A stretch of 64,000 nucleotides of DNA from Pomphorhynchus laevis (taxonomy: Eukaryota; Acanthocephala; Palaeacanthocephala; Echinorhynchida; Pomphorhynchidae): contig WNNJ02001786.1 in the NCBI GenBank assembly GCA_012934845.2, forward strand, positions 1-64,000, written 5' to 3'. The notes beneath the pieces were generated by a model. That model had not been told where the DNA came from. It made no database searches and saw nothing but the letters and a program-made list of their open reading frames with translations. A program made the translations under genes and the position numbers. Of this stretch, positions 32,020 to 43,834 are shown one piece after another. The first letter of the stretch is position 1, and the number at the start of each line of letters is the position of its first letter.

Positions 32020-33417
32020 TTAATTGTGTTTTTCCTTCTTCTCATTACCGGCTATGGCATGGCATATTCGTCGTAACATTTCAACTATACGAGATACTTG
32101 TTCACCATGCGGTTCTGAAATGTTACTTTCATTCACTGTACCTTCCATGTTAGTCTCGAGTTCAGCGTATGCTTGCATCAAAGCTTTTTGTTCAGCTGAC
32201 AAACTTTTCGGTACATTAATTTTAAAATGTACATAATGATCTCCGCAACCTTTCGAATTTAATCTTCGTATACCCTTACCGGTGAAACATAAGGTTTGAT
32301 GTGAACTTGTGCCTTTAGGAATTGTAATAAGTAAATCTTCGTACACACCTTTAATTCTTTTGGTTCCACCGAGAATTGCTTGTGCTACGCTTATTAATAC
32401 ATCGGTATGGACATCATCATTATCACGTCTGAAGTAATTGCTTTTCGCCACTTTTAAATTGATAAATATTTCTTGATTTTTCATGTTGACCAGAAGAGTA
32501 TGACCGTCAACCACACCTGCTGGAATGTTTACTGCGACCTCTTTTTGTTCATACCGAACTCCCTTACCGTTGCATTTTCGGCATGGATGCTCAATTCTTC
32601 TTTTGCGACCATAGCATGATCTGCAAGTTGATTGCATAAAAAATGGTCCTGTTTGAAGGTTTTCCATTCCAGTTCCACGACAAACCGAGCACGGCACTGG
32701 ATTATGACCAGGTGCACATTTACTTCCATTGCATGAATCACATGTGGTCAACGTTTCCAACTCAAAACGTTTCTTTGCTCCTTTGATAGCTTCTTCGAAA
32801 GAGAGTTCTATGGTTACTTGGGACTGCTTAAAGGGTTGTTGAGCAAATTGTTCGTCACCAGAATTAAAATCGTTGGCCCAATGTGAAAAGTCTGATTTTG
32901 TACCGAAAGCATCTTGAAATATACGTCGAAAAAGCTCTTCCGGATTAGTTGTACTATGAAAATGAAATCCGCTACCCGATGGAAATCCACTTGAATGTCT
33001 AGTAGTCCCTTCTCCGCCAAACTGACTTCTTGCATTTTTTAGTTGATCATATTCGAAGCGTTTGTTTTGATCGCTCAAAACCTCGTACGCCTCTGCAACT
33101 TCCTGGAATTTATTGGCTGCATCGTTATTGTTTTTATTTACATCTGGATGGTATTTCTTTGCAAGGTCAATATATGCTTTCTTTATTTCTTTCAAAGTTG
33201 CATCAGGATTAACATTAAGTATTTTATAATAATCTTTGTTGAGAAGATTTGATGAAAATTGTAAATAGCGTTTAGGTAACTTTGTTTGCAGTATACGCTG
33301 ATGTTGATTAAAGGTACATCTTGGCAAAACTAAGAATGATCTGCGACAAATTTTACTCCGGCGTATGGTCAGTCCAACGAATAGAAGTAAATTATTACAA
33401 GACTTGACTGTTAACAT
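32020..33417 (-). CDS. DNAJA3: mitochondrial DnaJ/Hsp40 co-chaperone (Tid1 type)
   Basis: An intact 465-codon exon. Residues 1-60 are rich in Arg/Lys and hydroxyl residues with no Asp or Glu, as in a mitochondrial targeting peptide. The J domain (about 62-125) has DYYKILNV and the catalytic HPD at 90-92, which stimulates the ATPase of mitochondrial Hsp70. A Gly/Phe-rich linker follows (133-155). Four zinc-binding CxxC motifs (CDSC, CSVC, CRSC, CRKC; about 226-282) form the type A zinc finger. The client-binding C-terminal domain includes VPAG-like [16 protein letters not shown] and [16 protein letters not shown]. Length and order fit Tid1/DNAJA3. An in-frame TAA lies upstream of the ATG. The sequence TTTTTATCATTTTGTCTTCAG just before the start looks like a 3' splice site, so a non-coding first exon may lie upstream. 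It points away from the zinc-finger gene at 35194. Confidence 0.95.
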   Translation of the reverse strand: MLTVKSCNNLLLFVGLTIRRSKICRRSFLVLPRCTFNQHQRILQTKLPKRYLQFSSNLLNKDYYKILNVNPDATLKEIKKAYIDLAKKYHPDVNKNNNDAANKFQEVAEAYEVLSDQNKRFEYDQLKNARSQFGGEGTTRHSSGFPSGSGFHFHSTTNPEELFRRIFQDAFGTKSDFSHWANDFNSGDEQFAQQPFKQSQVTIELSFEEAIKGAKKRFELETLTTCDSCNGSKCAPGHNPVPCSVCRGTGMENLQTGPFFMQSTCRSCYGRKRRIEHPCRKCNGKGVRYEQKEVAVNIPAGVVDGHTLLVNMKNQEIFINLKVAKSNYFRRDNDDVHTDVLISVAQAILGGTKRIKGVYEDLLITIPKGTSSHQTLCFTGKGIRRLNSKGCGDHYVHFKINVPKSLSAEQKALMQAYAELETNMEGTVNESNISEPHGEQVSRIVEMLRRICHAIAGNEKKEKHN

Positions 33418-34589
33418 TTCGGCTCTTTTGTTACAATTACATCTGAAGACAAAATGATAAAAAGGTTAATTACTACATCAAAATCATATTTCGAATGTCT
33501 TCTTACCAAGTGCATAAACAGTGCAACAATATACCAAATCTTTTTATTATGAAAATACTAATTAATGCTGGGCAGAATTTCGTTTATTTTGAATTCACAT
33601 AAAAACGCATTTTGTTTTGAAATTTGCAAAGCGTTCAACATTTGCAATAATAGCAATATAATTGTATTTTGTAAATATATCGAAATATTTTCGATTTAAT
33701 TTCAAATTAAATAACTTAAATATCATTAATCTCATTTTATCACTTAGCATTTACCTCTTTATGTTCTTAGATTTATGAAGAAAGGTTCTCTGTATATATA
33801 ATATATTTATATCTGTATATAAATTTTATTAAATAATAATTTATAACACAAAACATTGTAATTAAATCAATCCAAACAGAAAGCTTTCCCAGTGGTTAAA
33901 ATTGCTTTTGAGAATTTGTGAGAAGTTTATCTGTCCAAGTCTTTAATGTGTAAAACACTCATTTGGTTTATTCGGTTTGACTAACTTTTGACAACCATTT
34001 GATAAATATATAGTAAAGACAGTTAAAAGTTATTTGTTTTATCAGTATGGATCTCTTATTCACAATGTGAAAATATTCAAGTCAGCGCTTGTAAATGTAG
34101 AATTGTAAATAACTATTTATTTAATTATTATTTTTACATAAAATCGAGAAAATGCTTTATAAAATCAAGAAAGAAAATTAAATTTTTAAAAATACAGATC
34201 AATTAATATCGATAATAGAAAGCTAGTACATCCAAATTTGAAGATTTCGGAGACGCAGCAAATACTCACAAAACTGCACATATCAAAGTTAGCAGTAGTT
34301 GGATCAGTCAAGACTGAAGAAAGTCCATTATTTGTAAATCCATTTTATATACTTTTATCATTCTATACTTTATTGGAAACAAGTGATAAACTCAAAGCAA
34401 TTAATTATTCATGTATTTTATTAACTTTTACATTTTCCGATCATTTTAAAATATTGAATTGAAAGATATATAATTATTACAAATATTAAATATATAATTA
34501 TATTCATCATCGTTAATTTATTTTTTAAACATAAACAACATTTAGCCAAATTCTTCCGAGTAAATACAAAATGCACTTATCTTATATCA
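33418..34589. other. intergenic sequence upstream of DnaJ
   Basis: AT-rich. It should contain the promoter and perhaps a first non-coding exon of the minus-strand DnaJ gene. A plus-strand open frame at 34238-34462 (74 codons) has no recognisable domain and no clear splice signals, so it is not called. Confidence 0.4.
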
Positions 34590-34905
34590 TCATCATTTAT
34601 GATTGTATAAGATACTGTATCTTATCATTATAAGATATTAGTATATCTATATAAATATTCACAAAATAAACTTATCTTATATATCTTATATTATCGTCAT
34701 TTAAGATAATATAAGATACTGTATCTTATCATTATAAGATATTAGCATATCTATATAAATATTCACAAAATACACATATCTTATATCTTATATTATCATC
34801 ATTTAAGATAATATAAGATACTGTATCTTATCATTATAAGATATTAGTATATCTATTTAAATATTCACAACATACACTTATCTTATATCTTATATTATCT
34901 TAAAT
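34590..34905. repeat. 103-bp tandem repeat, about three copies
   Basis: The palindromic word GATACTGTATC recurs at 34611, 34715 and 34817. Each is followed by TTATCATTATAAGATATTAG and TATCTATATAAATATTCACA. Copies are nearly identical, so the array is recent. The repeated TATCTTATATC and GATAAGATA words let each unit fold on itself. It lies about 300 bp upstream of the first exon of the zinc-finger gene. Confidence 0.8.
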
Positions 34906-35193
34906 ATTCATGTATGACATGATAAGATATAATTGTATTTTATTTCATAGAATACCATTGTATATTCTTATCAAATAACAAATATCTACTAGCATAATAC
35001 AAAATTATGAAAAATATAAACTTTTTATCGAAATATTCTACGTATCTTGTAACTTATCGAAGTACAAAAAACGAATTTGATCTTATTGCAATTAGCCTAA
35101 AATGATAATATCTTATCACGTCTTATAAGAAGAACATTTATCGGCCACCCTCATTCTTAAAAGGTATCTTATCACAAACTTATATGCAAAAAA

Positions 35194-38100
35194 ATGACTA
35201 ATGAAGATCATTTAACTGATTTGTCAGATTACCGCATAAAGGAAAAGGACATTTTAAAAATGGTGAGTGTTTGCTGTTTCAATTGAATTCCATGTTACAT
35301 TAATAATGTAATTATATTTATATTTTATATTGTGAAATGAAATTGCATTATTATACTATTTACATTATAAACTATTCAAAATTAAATGTCACAACTGGAA
35401 CGTTCTGAACAATTCCGAAGCGGCCGAGTTTGGGTGGTTTCAAAATCTATCAATTATAATATAATTGACATTTAATTACAGCTAGACATAAAGTCATGAA
35501 AATGTGAACGTTGTGAACCAATGTTTTAAAAAGAGTTTTGGGCTTTGTTGTAAAAGCTCAAAACCTCTGATGTACATGAACTGTATGTACGCATAAGAAC
35601 TGATTAACGTACACGCAATTGAAGGAGTTAGAAGTTGATTTGCATATTACGACCGGAAATCCACATTATTATTTATGCAACTTGACATAATGGCTTAGAA
35701 GACTACGGTCAATTTAGTCGAAACACCATCTTTGATCTACCAGCAAACCAACCATTATACAACATTTTAATATTCGTCATTAGCTTGTATATCTAGTCAT
35801 AGAGGAAAAAGACACATTCAATGCTTTAGAGATTTCTAAAATACTGTTTTCAGCGAACCACAACGCAATCAAAATTCGACAGCATCAATCCAGCTGTCTA
35901 AGATTGCTTTCGTAATCCTCAAAGAGTGTTCATTGTTCAATCCTCTTCATTGTTCATCTAAATATCCCAAACATATGTAGTCGACAGATAAACAATTACA
36001 AGCTTAAACCAAGCCACTGTGATTGTTTGAATATCTCGCATTTCAGCTCACAGGGACATACTGAAAGTGGTGCAAACTTCATTCATTTTACGGAGTTTCT
36101 AATGTTCAAACTTAATGTTGGTTGTTGGCCAATTGTTACGAGAACAAAAACACGTACATGAGTATCGCTTGCATTTTGAACATTAGAACAAATGCTATTT
36201 CTCATTCAGAACAAATGTTGTTTCCATTCCAAATGAATAAAGTAAGGAAAGGCATTTCCTTCCAAGTAAGAAATCTATTTCTGAATAATGTCGAATACAT
36301 TCATTTTATCTTTGGTTGATATTTCAATAACACATGTCTCAGTCACTATTCCACCGCTTTAGAGTGTAAATTTCATAATGTAAAAAAATCCAAGTCTTGT
36401 TTGAGTATTAAAAATTGAGCATCTGATACCAATTGTTTCCGATAGAAAAACATTCAATTTTTGAAAGTAAGAGAGATCATTCATAGTTAAGTAGCGTTTC
36501 ACAACTAGCGGCTTCCCACATTGTTACAAGAAGCTATGCCATTGAGAAACATTAAAACATCTGGTTAGCGTTTATAGTGCATATATCCGTATACACGGCA
36601 CCCGACAAGAACAGCTTCGGCCAGCGGGTAGGGATTATCGTTTGAAATATTATTTCGAATGATAATTACTTCGTTTTGTTCGTGTATGTCGTTCGCTATA
36701 TCCTATGATCATTCAAGATACAGCTATGTCATGAGACAATTTTACATGATTACATTTCACTTTCGTGAGCCAATTTTGACATAAATATAATCGAATGTTG
36801 CTGAATAAGCTCATTCACGTGCTAGTTCCGCAACTATCTAATTAGATATCTAGACGCTTGAGGCCAAATGTTGCTTAAACTGTCCATGCAAATATTAACT
36901 GGCAATTCACTATACGGTAAATAAAATGAACAAACATCTAGCGACCATCAATAGCGATCAAATTCTAGCTGTCATACATTGGTATTATGACTACTCTTTA
37001 TTATTTAAAGATATAACTGATTGCAGTTAGTTACAAATTAGCTCACTCTGCTAGCCAGTCAAATACAAAGTCTACCTATTCTTGGTTAAATTCTTCTCCG
37101 TTTTTGAAATTTCTGAAAATGCAAAGGAGAAAGCTCATACAAAAGAAGAATACCAACAAAAAACGCAGTGACTATACTTATATACAAATGCTTATGTAGT
37201 TTGCGGAAATTTAAATTCATCACATTTCGTTGTTAAATTAAATAAAGAACAATCAAATACTTGTCGTACGTGCAATTGTGAGAAAGCCGGAAATGAAAAA
37301 CACTGGATTTTCATTGAGAAAAATAATCCCACTAGAGTTTCACGTTGTACAGGTTCTCATGTGAAACCTAAGATAGGCTTCAACCAACCTGACATCACGA
37401 TAAGTGTCAATATTCGAACTCGTTATCTCGGTAGAGGTATCTCTGCAATCTTTGTAGATGTTCCGAAATACTCCTCAACAGAATGTCAGGATCGTGATGT
37501 TGATAATGTTAAGGTTGAATGATGAATTCTTTCAATATTGTTCACTGATAGAGATAATACTATCATAAGTAAACAACGAGTAAAATCTGTTTAGATTAAG
37601 TAAGATATCCACGGGTGTAAAATTACGCCAATTAAATGTAGTATTTAGTACAATGGAAAACGTCAAAACAGTAATGTCTATAGGCTATCAATTAAAATGA
37701 ACGAAATTAGAATATTCATAGACATTTTTGTTAAGGAGTGTGTATTAATTAAATAATTCCCGAGCTGAGCTTGCAATCAGAATTTCATAGAGTGAGAGCG
37801 ATTTAATTGTTATAAATTTTCACGTGGTTCGGACATATCCCTTCGTTCGCTGAAATCATAACTGTTGATCAGTGATAATGATAAGATACGAGGAATGTAA
37901 GTTCATTTCGATTTTGCTCCTAATATACGCCGTCAAGTAGGGAGTACTCATAGTGTTAAGGTAGCCTACCCTAATATTATAAGTATATTGATTAAACTTG
38001 ATAAACTGCAAACACGAATGATTATTCTCGAACCTTCTATCTTAGCTATTACTAAAACTTTGTTACAAATTTGGATTGGTGACTGTGTAGTGAACCTACT

Positions 38101-41100
38101 GGCTTACATTATCTTTAGGGTCGATCGATCGATACGACGTGGAGGTGGTGTTGCTGTTTATGTAAAAATTAGATTGTAGTTGTTTCCTTGAGTAGATTTC
38201 AACATAACACTACAGTATCTGAGTATTTATCTATTAAATTAAGGAGTATGATTTATATAAAGAACTCGATGTGTGTTATAGGTTGCCCAAGTCTGACGTT
38301 CTATGCGATTAACTTGTTTACTTACTCAAGAATCTGCCGAGCACAGTGCGTTTATCTTAGTAGGTTACTTTAATATCTCAGGTGCTGGTCGATCAGTTAA
38401 TTACATATTGCGAGATAAGAGGAATAAGTATGATGTGGCCCTGTTAAGTTTTCTATCCAAAAACCTATTGCTCGAACAAAATGTGAAGCACCCACTAGGT
38501 TTGCTAGTTAGCATGAATCTCTTCTTGATTTTGTGTTTGCTAAGTCACTCACACATGTCCACAGTATAGAGGATCATTGTCCCCTTGGCTGTAGTAATCA
38601 TTGATTGATCTCATTTGCTTTCACGCATCATTCTAATCACTCTATTTATGATATCGAACCAGTAATTATGAGAAGATTTTGACATGATATAAATGTAATA
38701 ATCTTACTTGAATCTGGTTCAATGACCCATTTCTATGGCTCATGTGACGTTGTTAAGGAGCGCTGACGTGTCACTAACTTAGCATTAACGACTCTTTCGG
38801 ATAAGCTTTAACAACTACGACAAGTACGCGAAGGGATTTGTAAATATTTCCCATGGTTTGACATTTCTTTAGATTTAGTTGTGTTTACCCATCCTTCAGA
38901 ATAAAGCATGCGGAATTTCAAAATCTCGTTGTATCTACTAAACTTTAAAAGAAATGTCGCTTTGAAACGCTAATAACAAAAAGTATTCACTCTGCCACCA
39001 AAAAAATTGGTTGTATATCAAAATGAGCTAGAGTTTTGCCAACATAAGTTACATCACTTCGGATAGCATTGGATTAGTAACTTCTTCACTTGCGGTTACA
39101 AATATCTTTGCATCATTTTTCGAACTTCCTGGAAAACTCCTTGATGCAACTCTTAATTGTAAGGCCTTTTTGTAATCTGGATGCTCATAATGGTTTTTCA
39201 ATATCATCTGACGAGATATTTCTTGAATAATTGATGTTGTATGTATCTTCGGCTTCAGGATCTGATTATGTTAATCCTTTTTCAAATTGATCGCCTCTAA
39301 TATTACTGGTCCAATAACTTCCTTGTTTCAAATGAGGATTAGTGATTATAAGTTACTTGATGCATAGAAAAATCAATTATTGTCAATTTCTACAAAAAAG
39401 GAGATCGTCACGATGCTATCAAGCTATCAGTTTAACATGTTTAAATGCTGTGTTTCTTGACTAGTCCCACATGGTATGATGCTAATTGATCTTAAGCAAA
39501 ATGGAGTCAATCATCCTAATATTTACTGGCCGGTCATTTAGAGTGCGTGTGTACCAACAATTATCGGATATCATATTGTCACGTCAGTTGTTTCTCAGGG
39601 ATCGGTATTAGGGCCGCTACTATTCAATAAATTCATCAACACATTATTAAACAGGTTGAGGGAATGTAGTGTCCTCGCATTTGCAGAAGATATTAAATTG
39701 TGGAATGACAATAAGGTTTTTCAGGATTAGTTAAATATTATACATAAATGGAGCAAAGACACTAGAATACTTCTAAATATTTCAAAGTTAATGCATTTGA
39801 GGTTTGGTTGCAATAATTTGGCTACAGAGTATTTTTAGGTCATGAGACTGTTCTGTTATGTAGAAGTGTTAAATATTTAGATATTTTAGTTCAGGATAAT
39901 TTCAAGACTCAATTATACACCTATCACATATGCAAATCGCAAAGCGTTTGTGCTATGTTGTGAAGAGCAGTTTCTCGTTTTTAATTCCTGGATGTATGGC
40001 TCATTTATTTAGAACTTTCCTTAATTAGGTCATCAATCAAGTATACAGAACTATTGACTTTTCTGTATACGCGTAATGAACACTGATTTAAATAGGATTC
40101 TTCGGGGTTTTACGAAATTGTGCCGAGATGTGAGAGACTTACCGTATGGTGTACACATTAAATGCTTGAATTTAGTCCTCGTACGAAACATATTGATGGC
40201 TCTAGATTTGATAGCAATGTATAGCAGCAGTGTGAAAAGAAACGATGGATTTTCAGTAGAGTGCGTATCGATAAATGATTAGTTCTGTCATCAGAGTGAT
40301 TCATTGTGTTGAAAAAATATTGGATCATGGTACGTGTAAGCGTAATTTCCGGCCTTCAGATCGAGCTCTTCATATATGAAATAAGCTTCCAGATTCTATA
40401 GTCACTGCTAACAATCGTAAGTCGTTCAAATCGATGGTTACGCAGTGAATAAAGTCGCAAGAAATAACTAAACGACGAGTAAACTATCCCTAGATTGGAC
40501 TTTTTTCGTAACATTTTTATAACTTCTATGTGAGCGAGCAAAAGAGTCATTTTGGCTAAATCTATAATGCTATCGCAGAATTTTGAACTTTTATCACTAA
40601 ATTTATCAAGAGCTAAATTCTACATAAACTATTCTACAAAATATAAATGTTGAAAATAAATGTAAAATGTTGTGTATTTCGACAGGAAGCAGAGACTTTG
40701 ACAGAAACGTCAGGATATTTAAAATTAGATAACAAATTGTATGATTTCATATTGAGTCGATTTCCGTCCTGTGACATAAAGCGGATAGATATATTATACG
40801 GTTGGAATGGACCGCATCCGCCATACTGTTTACTTTGTAATTGTGTCTTTAACAGCCCAAGGAACGCGGCAGCTCATTTCAGTAAGTTCCCTGGAACGAA
40901 GCACAATAAAAGAAAATCTTGTACAGAAAAAATGAAAGAGAAACTTACGTCGGGGTGCACGATATGTTGTTGTGAGTTAAATTCCACGATCCAGATAATG
41001 GGACATTTAAATTCAACAAAACATGCACGGATGCTGACCGTACGAGACTATGTAATTGAACTGGATTTCATTTACAAACAGCTATGTGAAGTAACCGGAT

Positions 41101-41417
41101 CATGTTATGTAAACAATCGACTTGATGATATAGAGGATTTGATTCTAGGAAGGGAATGGAAAATCAGCGGCATAGATAACAAAGATGAATATGTTCACGT
41201 ACGTGATTACATTGTAAGAGAACTTATGGATCAGTTACTTAAGCAAGTTGAAGAATCATTAAAAGGGAACAAATGCTTCCAAAATATGTTTGGAATCAGC
41301 ATTAGAAAACAAGATGAAAGTTATTATCAAGACGAAGAACCCCCTACACTGCCTGATGATTTTGTCGACACTGATTTTGTTAATAATCTGATCAATGGAA
41401 AAATGTTCTTCTATTAG
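35194..41417 (+). CDS. two-exon zinc-finger protein, 266 aa
   Basis: Exon 1 (35194-35262, 23 codons, MTNEDHLTDLSDYRIKEKD) ends at a strong donor GTGAGT. Exon 2 (40686-41417) starts after TTTCGACAG in the same phase and runs 243 codons to TAG. Two fingers of the spacing C-x2-C-x12-H-x8-H (CLLCNCVF ... HFSKFPGTKH) and C-x2-C-x12-H-x5-H (CTICCCEL ... HLNSTKH) resemble the matrin/JAZ or U1-type class, which usually binds double-stranded RNA or RNA-protein complexes (family knowledge). The C-terminal half is acidic with no domain I recognise. The link between the exons rests on phase, splice consensus and lack of another candidate. The 5.4-kb intron holds an old CR1-group LINE. I cannot name an orthologue. 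Confidence 0.65.
35263..37889. other. intron of the zinc-finger gene, first part
   Basis: No exon is supported. A plus-strand open stretch at about 37181-37522 reads CRTCNCEKAGNEKHW and FNQPDITISVNIRTRYLGRG. It could be a relic of an extracellular-type domain, but a stop lies just upstream and no splice sites fit, so it is not called as a gene. Confidence 0.4.
37890..40470 (+). mobile_element. degenerate CR1-group LINE
   Basis: Plus-strand fragments in LINE order. Endonuclease: RVDRSIRRGGGVAVYVKIRL (38118-38177) and ILVGYFNISG (38355-38385). RT: VTSVVSQGSVLGPLLFNKFIN (39580-39640), VLAFAEDIKLWND (39670-39710), IIHKWSKDTRILLNISKLMHLRFG (39738-39810). Thumb and C-terminal region: NTDLNRILRGFTKLCRDVRDLPYG (40078-40150) and SFKSMV near 40430. 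These phrases are typical of CR1-group elements. Many stops and frame changes mark an old copy. It differs from the PHD-type CR1 at 43.8-47.1 kb and lies in the zinc-finger gene's intron. Confidence 0.7.
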
Positions 41418-41573
41418 AAGAAAAAGGTAAATGACACTCGAGTAATTAATTTATTTCATTACCTTATTTAACGTAAATAAAATCATCAATTTTCTTGGCA
41501 TTTTAAAAAATTCTAAATGTTTCTCGATAACCTCGTTTCACTTTAATGAAATAATTCAAGTAAATATAAATAT

Positions 41574-42346
41574 ATGGATACAATTCAATTAATAGAACCC
41601 TTAAATATTTTAAAAAATCAAAATCATTTAAAGGTAATGGCATCTATATTTAGACAAATAAAAGGTGTTCCAATGGGTGGTAATAGTAGCCCAATTATAG
41701 CCGACTTATTTTTAATCTTTATAGAATATGAATTTGTTCATAACTGTTCAAAAAATAAATCTAAATTATATAAAGATATATAAAAATATATTCATATATA
41801 TTATATGATACATATAATACATACAATATGATATGTAATAATATAATATCATATGATACATATAATATATATAATATATATTATATAATACATATAATAT
41901 TCATATATATAAACATATATATGAAATATATGTTTCGATATAACGATGATCTATCTGTATTTAACTCTAACAATTTTTATTCAATAAACAAACAAATTTA
42001 TACAGGTAGCCTCATTCTTAATAAAACCAATATTAATGATAAAGAACGTATATATTGAGATATGAACATTAAATTAACATCAATAAAAACTACTATTAAT
42101 TTATATCGTAAAGATGACATATTTAAATTTACAAGAAACATATTTTTGCATGAGAATTCATGCATATCATTTAATATAAAATATAATACATTAAATAATG
42201 AAATTTTAAGAATTGCAACAATATGTAATGATATTGCCTTTCATCAAAATCATTTAAATAATTTAATAGATGAATATTTTAAACTAGGTCACTATAAAAA
42301 TAACATCAAACAGAAAATAGTCAAACATCAATCAACAAAAAAATAA
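41574..42346 (+). mobile_element. Penelope-like element, RT palm and thumb
   Basis: The frame reads FRQIKGVPMGGNSSPIIADL and FIEYEFVHNC (RT palm), then MFRYNDDLSVFNSNN where the catalytic box stands, then INLYRKDDIFKFTRNIFL, ILRIATICNDIAFH and FKLGHYKNN to the end. The wording with G(V/I)PMG and ADLFL belongs to one branch of PLEs. The copy begins inside the palm, so it is 5'-truncated, and it ends without a GIY-YIG domain. It looks broken. It starts about 150 bp after the zinc-finger gene's stop codon. Confidence 0.8.
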
Positions 42347-42720
42347 AAATTAATAAAAATTCTTATGTTAAATTTTTATGGATGAAAAGTAAATAATATA
42401 CTCAATAATAATATACTCAACAATAATAATATACTCAACAATAATAATATACTCAACAATATATAATTTATTATAATTTATTATATAATTTTATTATAAT
42501 ATACAACAATATATATGTAACTAATACATTATTAATAATATATTCAGAAATTAATAAAATAAAAATATTTATTACTCTTAACAATAAAATAATATCTGAA
42601 GAAATACGTCATTAGCATGTATTTGTTCCGCTGCTGTGTTGTGTAGATGAATATGGGCTGAAGATAGCACAGCAGTTCCTCTTGATTGAATCTAATCTCT
42701 ATTCTAAAACGTGGTACATT
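42347..42720 (+). repeat. PLE 3' tail with hairpin and AT microsatellite
   Basis: After the PLE frame come ATACTCAACAATAATA units, then the conserved tail. GAAATACGTCATTAGCATGT at 42601 is identical to bases near 820-840, and a hairpin CTGCTGTG ... CACAGCAG lies at 42631-42675. The match to the tail behind the copy at 360-695 fixes this as part of the element. Confidence 0.6.
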
Positions 42721-42801
42721 ATCAAATTAAAAATTATTTTCAAGATTAAAATATTTATATTTTGAAAATTATGTATAGTGAGAAATATGTAACATCATAT
42801 T

Positions 42802-42993
42802 CGAGCTGATGGTAGCAGGCAGCACTCATCAGTAGAATGAACTATCATCGGTGTTTCGGCTGCCTTATGATATATTTAAAAGGCATCTCCGAGAATTTAC
42901 TAACGTAATAGCCTTTAAAATATATCACAAGGCAGCCGAAACGACCTTTGTAGTTCACCGTACTGATGAGTGCAGCCGGCTATCATCAGCTCG
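42802..42993. repeat. 83-bp-arm foldback with hammerhead-like motif in each arm
   Basis: Arms 42802-42884 and 42911-42993 are inverted copies with a 26-base spacer. On the plus strand of the right arm GGCAGCC-GAAA is followed about 25 bases later by CTGATGA-GTGCAGCC; the flanking arms pair as stem II with a bulged T. The left arm shows the same on the minus strand. The space between the boxes does not form clean stems I and III, so the resemblance to a hammerhead is partial. Related single arms lie at 55393-55510 and 56544-56596. Confidence 0.55.
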
Positions 42994-43256
42994 TCTAGGA
43001 TTGATAAAGAAGTCTGCTCTACTTGTAATCGAACTTCGGTTTTTGGCAACATTTACAATTATAAAACTGAAGCTTATTAGCTCCTATATACGGTGTACTC
43101 ATAAATAAATCAGTATGTTTCTTTACAAATAGGTATAACCACCAGGGAGCATTTTATATATCTTCATTAGATCAGTAAATAAAACCGAATTATTCTTGGA
43201 ATATTCAAAGTCGCTACATATGCCAAATCATCTTGTGTGTGACGCAAAATTTAACA

Positions 43257-43300
43257 ACGGCAGACGCATTTCGCTCTAACGGAGCCCATCAATACAGTAA
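43257..43300 (-). ncRNA. decayed type I hammerhead
   Basis: Stem II (GCTC/GAGC with loop CGTTA), GAAA and the GTC site are kept, but the core box reads TTGATGG instead of CTGATGA and stem I has mismatches. Homologous to 43720-43761. Confidence 0.55.
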
Positions 43301-43719
43301 ACACAATAATCACCCATAGGCATAACAATACATACTTAAACAGTGTTCAAAGCTCGAAAAGCAAAACTACCCTAATATGAATAATTAGAGAGAATTTAGC
43401 TTGTACTCTGTGTATGGCAGTGCGTGTTGCAGTTTAACCATGCATCAGGTACTAAATTCTTTTTAATATAGAAATGCTGCTTTACAGGGATACATTCAAG
43501 TGTACAAATATATAAAATATAATTTGTTGTTACACCTATCCTGAGGCACACATTAGCGTACTCATGAATAAATCACTATGTTTTTCCAACAAAGAAACAA
43601 AAACCAGGCAGCATTCTATATATCCGCATCAGACCCAGAAATAAAGCCGAATTATTCTCGCAATATTCAAAGTCGCTACGTATGCCCAGTCATCCTATGT
43701 ATGACGACCAACTTAAACA

Positions 43720-43761
43720 ACGGTAGACGCGTTTCGCTCTAACGGAGCTCATCAGTACCGT
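43720..43761 (-). ncRNA. intact type I hammerhead ribozyme
   Basis: Minus strand, 5' to 3': stem I ACGGTA, core CTGATGA, stem II GCTC with loop CGTTA and GAGC, core GAAA, minimal stem III, cleavage triplet GTC, then stem I closes with TACCGT. Stem I is a perfect 6-bp pairing lying exactly next to the core on both sides, stem II is a perfect 4-bp pairing, and all invariant core bases are present. Very short stem III is known from hammerheads of Penelope-like and related retroelements. This is the clearest ribozyme in the window. Cleavage would fall after the C of GTC. Confidence 0.85.
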
Positions 43762-43834
43762 GACTTCAATAATCATCCATAGGCACCTTAGCACACGCTT
43801 GAACAGTGTTTAAAGCTCAAAAACGGGACTACTA

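Larger units (their letters stand above)
43080..43834 (-). repeat. about 460-bp tandem repeat with hammerhead, left block
   Basis: The word ACTCATAAATAAATCA at 43097 recurs as ACTCATGAATAAATCA near 43561, giving a unit of about 464 bp. Shared blocks are AATATTCAAAGTCGCTAC, TGTACAAATATATAAAATA and AACCATGCATCA. Each unit carries a minus-strand hammerhead (43257-43300 decayed, 43720-43761 intact). The same unit recurs on the far side of the CR1 element (47180-47620) in the same orientation, then inverted. There is no coding frame. Confidence 0.75.

Noticed and set aside
34238-34462. 74-codon plus-strand frame upstream of the zinc-finger gene
   Set aside because: No domain, no convincing splice sites, and composition like other chance frames in the AT-rich flanks.
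37181-37522. Open stretch with a Cys-rich start and a beta-strand-like pattern
   Set aside because: Looks protein-like but has a stop just upstream and no matching splice sites. I could not assign a family, so I left it as a possible relic.
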